Shown here: positions 62,433 to 64,000 of the stretch, piece by piece
How the letters are laid out: each line of letters starts with the position of its first letter
Position numbering within the stretch: position 1 is the stretch's first letter
Assembly (NCBI GenBank): GCA_028821775.1
Contig: JAPKFB010000004.1
Span: 1 to 64,000 of the forward strand
From: Roseibacillus sp.
GTDB taxonomy: Bacteria > Verrucomicrobiota > Verrucomicrobiia > Verrucomicrobiales > Akkermansiaceae
DNA: 64,000 bases
Direction of reading: 5' to 3'
Notes under the pieces: generated by a model
Seen by the model: only the letters and a program-made list of their open reading frames with translations
Databases searched by the model: none
What the model was told of the DNA's origin: nothing
Made by a program: the position numbers and the translations under genes

Positions 62433-63869
62433 CTATTCTCCCCTCGCTCTCTCCAAGAGCTTGTTGGTCTCGGTGTTGCCGGGGTCCAATGTTTGGGTTC
62501 GTTTCAGCAGGGACACGGCGGGAGCGAGGTTCTTCTTCTGGTCGATCCAGAGGCGGGCGAGGGCGCGGAGGGCACGCGCCGATTTTATGGGTTGGTCAGG
62601 TGGGATCCCACGGATGGCCTCCCGAAGGCGGCTCTCGGCTGCGGCGAGGTCTCCTGCCTGCTGCAGGGAGTTGGCGAACTCGAGTTGGAAATCGGCATCG
62701 AGATTTCCCCTCGCGCTTGGGTTCTTGGAATCCTTGGCGAGGGCTTCGGCCTGCCGGAAGAGGCGAGCTGCGGTGGTGGGATCTCCGTCCCGGAGGGTGG
62801 CGATTGCGAGGCGGCCGGCCAGCGCGGGATTTTCGGGGTGATCAAAGCGGGCTCTTTCCAACAAGAGCCGCGCCGCATGTGGCTTCACGAGTTCCAGGTA
62901 CTGGTCGGCCAGGTCAAGGAAGTCCTGAGAGGACCCCCCGGCCACGCGGAGGACTTCGGCATTGTGATCGAGGGCCTTTTCGGGCTCATCATGGCGGGCG
63001 AAGAATTGGGCGAGGGCGCGGTGCGCGAGAACCTGATCGGGATCGATGTCCAAGGTCTCCTGTAGAGTTTGGAGGGCCGCGTGGTCCTGCTTGGCAGAGA
63101 ATTGCAGCAGACCCAGGCGGGTGCGGATCGCGAGGGAGTCGGGCTGAAATTCGATGTGCTTCTGCAAGACTGCGATCGCCTTCTCGAGGCGGCCTGTCTT
63201 GCGGTAGTAGTCTGACGCGCTGCGGGCGGCGATCTCGATCCCCACGCCCGTCTCGACCGTAATTTTTGCGATCAGGTCGAGCTTCGCGGCCAATTCTGGA
63301 GACTCGCTTGGAAGAAGAGTTTTCGCGATTGGTGCGAGGCTCATCCAGTGAGTCGGCCCAGCATCGAGAGCGTCAAACTGAGCGTTGAAGACCGCCAGGG
63401 ACTTGTCGCGATCGCCGGCGTTCTCATGAAGATTGATGAGACGGGAGAAGACTTGCGAGTGATTTGGAAACCTCTCGTTGGCACCGATGAGGAGTTCGGT
63501 CGCCGTTTGTTGGGCAACGGCATCGCGGCGGGCGTGTTGTTCCAGAAAATCAGCGTAGTAGAGATGCGAGGAGAGATGATCGGGTTGCTCGTCGGCGTAG
63601 TCACGGAGCGTCCTGGCGGCCTTGGGAAGGTCGTGGTCGAGGAGTTGAAGGTCCGCAGTCTTGCGCGCGACCTGGAAGGACGAGCCGTCGCCTGCGAGGG
63701 TCGCTTCGTAATGTTCCCGTGCGGAGGTGGTGTCCCCCTCAAGCTCCGCGAAGACGCCCCTGGTATAGAGCAAGAGATTTTTTTCCGCAGCCGAAGGCTC
63801 GGAGTGAGCAAGGCACGCCGAGAGCGAGATGACTGCGAGGGTGAAGCGGTAAAGAAAAGCGGCGGTCAT
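62433..63869 (-). CDS. Exported TPR protein
   Basis: A 478-residue protein with a signal peptide (LAVISLSACLAHSEPSA) followed by about ten TPR repeats (GVFAELEGDTTSAREHYEAT, GRLEKAIAVLQKHIEFQPDS, DEPEKALDHNAEVLRVAGGS). It should act as a periplasmic or outer-membrane scaffold. The start ATG (63869) lies in the loop of a perfect 9-bp hairpin that is followed by a T-rich run and looks like the terminator of the upstream cupredoxin gene, an unusual arrangement. No later in-frame start would keep the signal peptide. Confidence 0.8.
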   Translation of the reverse strand: MTAAFLYRFTLAVISLSACLAHSEPSAAEKNLLLYTRGVFAELEGDTTSAREHYEATLAGDGSSFQVARKTADLQLLDHDLPKAARTLRDYADEQPDHLSSHLYYADFLEQHARRDAVAQQTATELLIGANERFPNHSQVFSRLINLHENAGDRDKSLAVFNAQFDALDAGPTHWMSLAPIAKTLLPSESPELAAKLDLIAKITVETGVGIEIAARSASDYYRKTGRLEKAIAVLQKHIEFQPDSLAIRTRLGLLQFSAKQDHAALQTLQETLDIDPDQVLAHRALAQFFARHDEPEKALDHNAEVLRVAGGSSQDFLDLADQYLELVKPHAARLLLERARFDHPENPALAGRLAIATLRDGDPTTAARLFRQAEALAKDSKNPSARGNLDADFQLEFANSLQQAGDLAAAESRLREAIRGIPPDQPIKSARALRALARLWIDQKKNLAPAVSLLKRTQTLDPGNTETNKLLERARGE

Positions 63870-63879
63870 GGACCGCCGC
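63851..63879 (-). terminator. Hairpin-plus-T-run enclosing the start codon of the TPR gene
   Basis: On the minus strand GCGGCGGTC (63879-63871) pairs with GACCGCCGC (63867-63859) around a 3-base loop CAT, then TTTTCTTT follows. It fits an intrinsic terminator for the cupredoxin gene ending at 63939. The A and T of the TPR start codon are in the loop and its G is in the stem. Confidence 0.65.
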
Positions 63880-63938
63880 TACAATAAGCGAAGAACTCCC
63901 TTCGCCAAACTGAATTCTTCCGGGGGGAAGGCTTCCCG

Positions 63939-64000
63939 CTACCTGACCTTGAGGGTGCCGAACATGAGCTGACCGTGTCCGGGATAGGTGCAAACGTAGG
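63939..64000 (-). CDS. Cupredoxin (azurin/plastocyanin-like), 3' end only
   Basis: The last 19 codons before TAG (63941-63939) give YVCTYPGHGQLMFGTLKVR. The C-x-x-P-G-H-x-x-L-M spacing is the C-terminal copper-ligand loop (Cys, His, Met) of type 1 copper proteins. The rest lies beyond the right edge. In PVC bacteria such cupredoxins often serve as electron acceptors of exported dehydrogenases. Confidence 0.7.
   Translation of the reverse strand, partial: YVCTYPGHGQLMFGTLKVR

Overview
The window (64 kb, GC-rich, close to 60 percent by eye) is bacterial chromosome and almost certainly from the phylum Verrucomicrobiota. The evidence is the mixture of gene families: a PSD1/planctomycete-cytochrome-C protein next to a DUF1501 Tat protein, a decayed PVC-type membrane-bound dehydrogenase/cytochrome c, a squalene-hopene-cyclase-repeat membrane protein, a microcompartment BMC-T/PduS pair, many small lipoproteins and TPR proteins, and an envelope typical of a diderm. 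No insertion sequence, prophage, integrase, CRISPR array or rRNA is visible. One tRNA gene (Cys, GCA) is present.

Layout. 0-4.5 kb: a partial coiled-coil/helix-hairpin-helix protein, a dispersed repeat, an aspartate aminotransferase and a CysQ-type phosphatase. 4.7-10.1 kb (minus): exonuclease-like metallo-beta-lactamase protein, folC, accD, comF, CPBP protease. 10.1-11.9 kb: a small conserved-looking protein coupled to bioA, then tRNA-Cys. 12.2-20.8 kb: tdh, rsgA, glycine-zipper lipoprotein, squalene/phytoene synthase, lepB, a degenerate protease-TPR protein, lepA. 22.5-26.2 kb (minus): argB-argD-argF, with a putative leader-peptide attenuator between argB and argD. 26.2-29.5 kb: an output-less CHASE2 protein and a murU-amgK-like pair for cell-wall sugar salvage. 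29.7-33.9 kb: a deleted PVC dehydrogenase, a dioxygenase, mutY, rnhC, an HU/IHF protein. 34.3-37.3 kb: rlpA, thrB, thrC, then a second copy of the dispersed repeat. 38.3-44.4 kb: ileS-lspA, uppP and hisF, interleaved with two broken genes. 44.6-53.5 kb: duplicated-domain lipoprotein, BBE-like FAD oxidase, cyclase-repeat protein, DUF1501 and PSD1. 54-63.9 kb: BMC-T and PduS, a truncated PH-domain gene, mutS, a broken acetyltransferase, thioredoxin-like and cytochrome b562-like exported proteins, an L,D-transpeptidase, mutM, a TPR protein and the end of a cupredoxin.

How it fits together. Most intact genes are housekeeping: amino-acid synthesis (arg, thr, his), cofactors (folate, biotin), lipid synthesis (accD, squalene/phytoene synthase), DNA repair (mutS, mutY, mutM, rnhC), translation (ileS, lepA, rsgA) and envelope export and assembly (lepB, lspA, uppP, rlpA, YkuD).

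Most notable points. (1) Five clear and one possible broken accessory genes lie between intact long core genes, which argues for real gene decay rather than poor sequence. (2) A 24-codon Ile/Arg-rich open frame lies directly in front of a strong intrinsic terminator ahead of argD. (3) An isolated PduS-PduT pair keeps the iron-sulfur ligand cysteine. (4) Two copies of an otherwise unannotated repeat each start at a stop codon. (5) A start codon lies in the loop of a terminator hairpin. (6) Many starts have a pyrimidine tract where a Shine-Dalgarno sequence would be expected.
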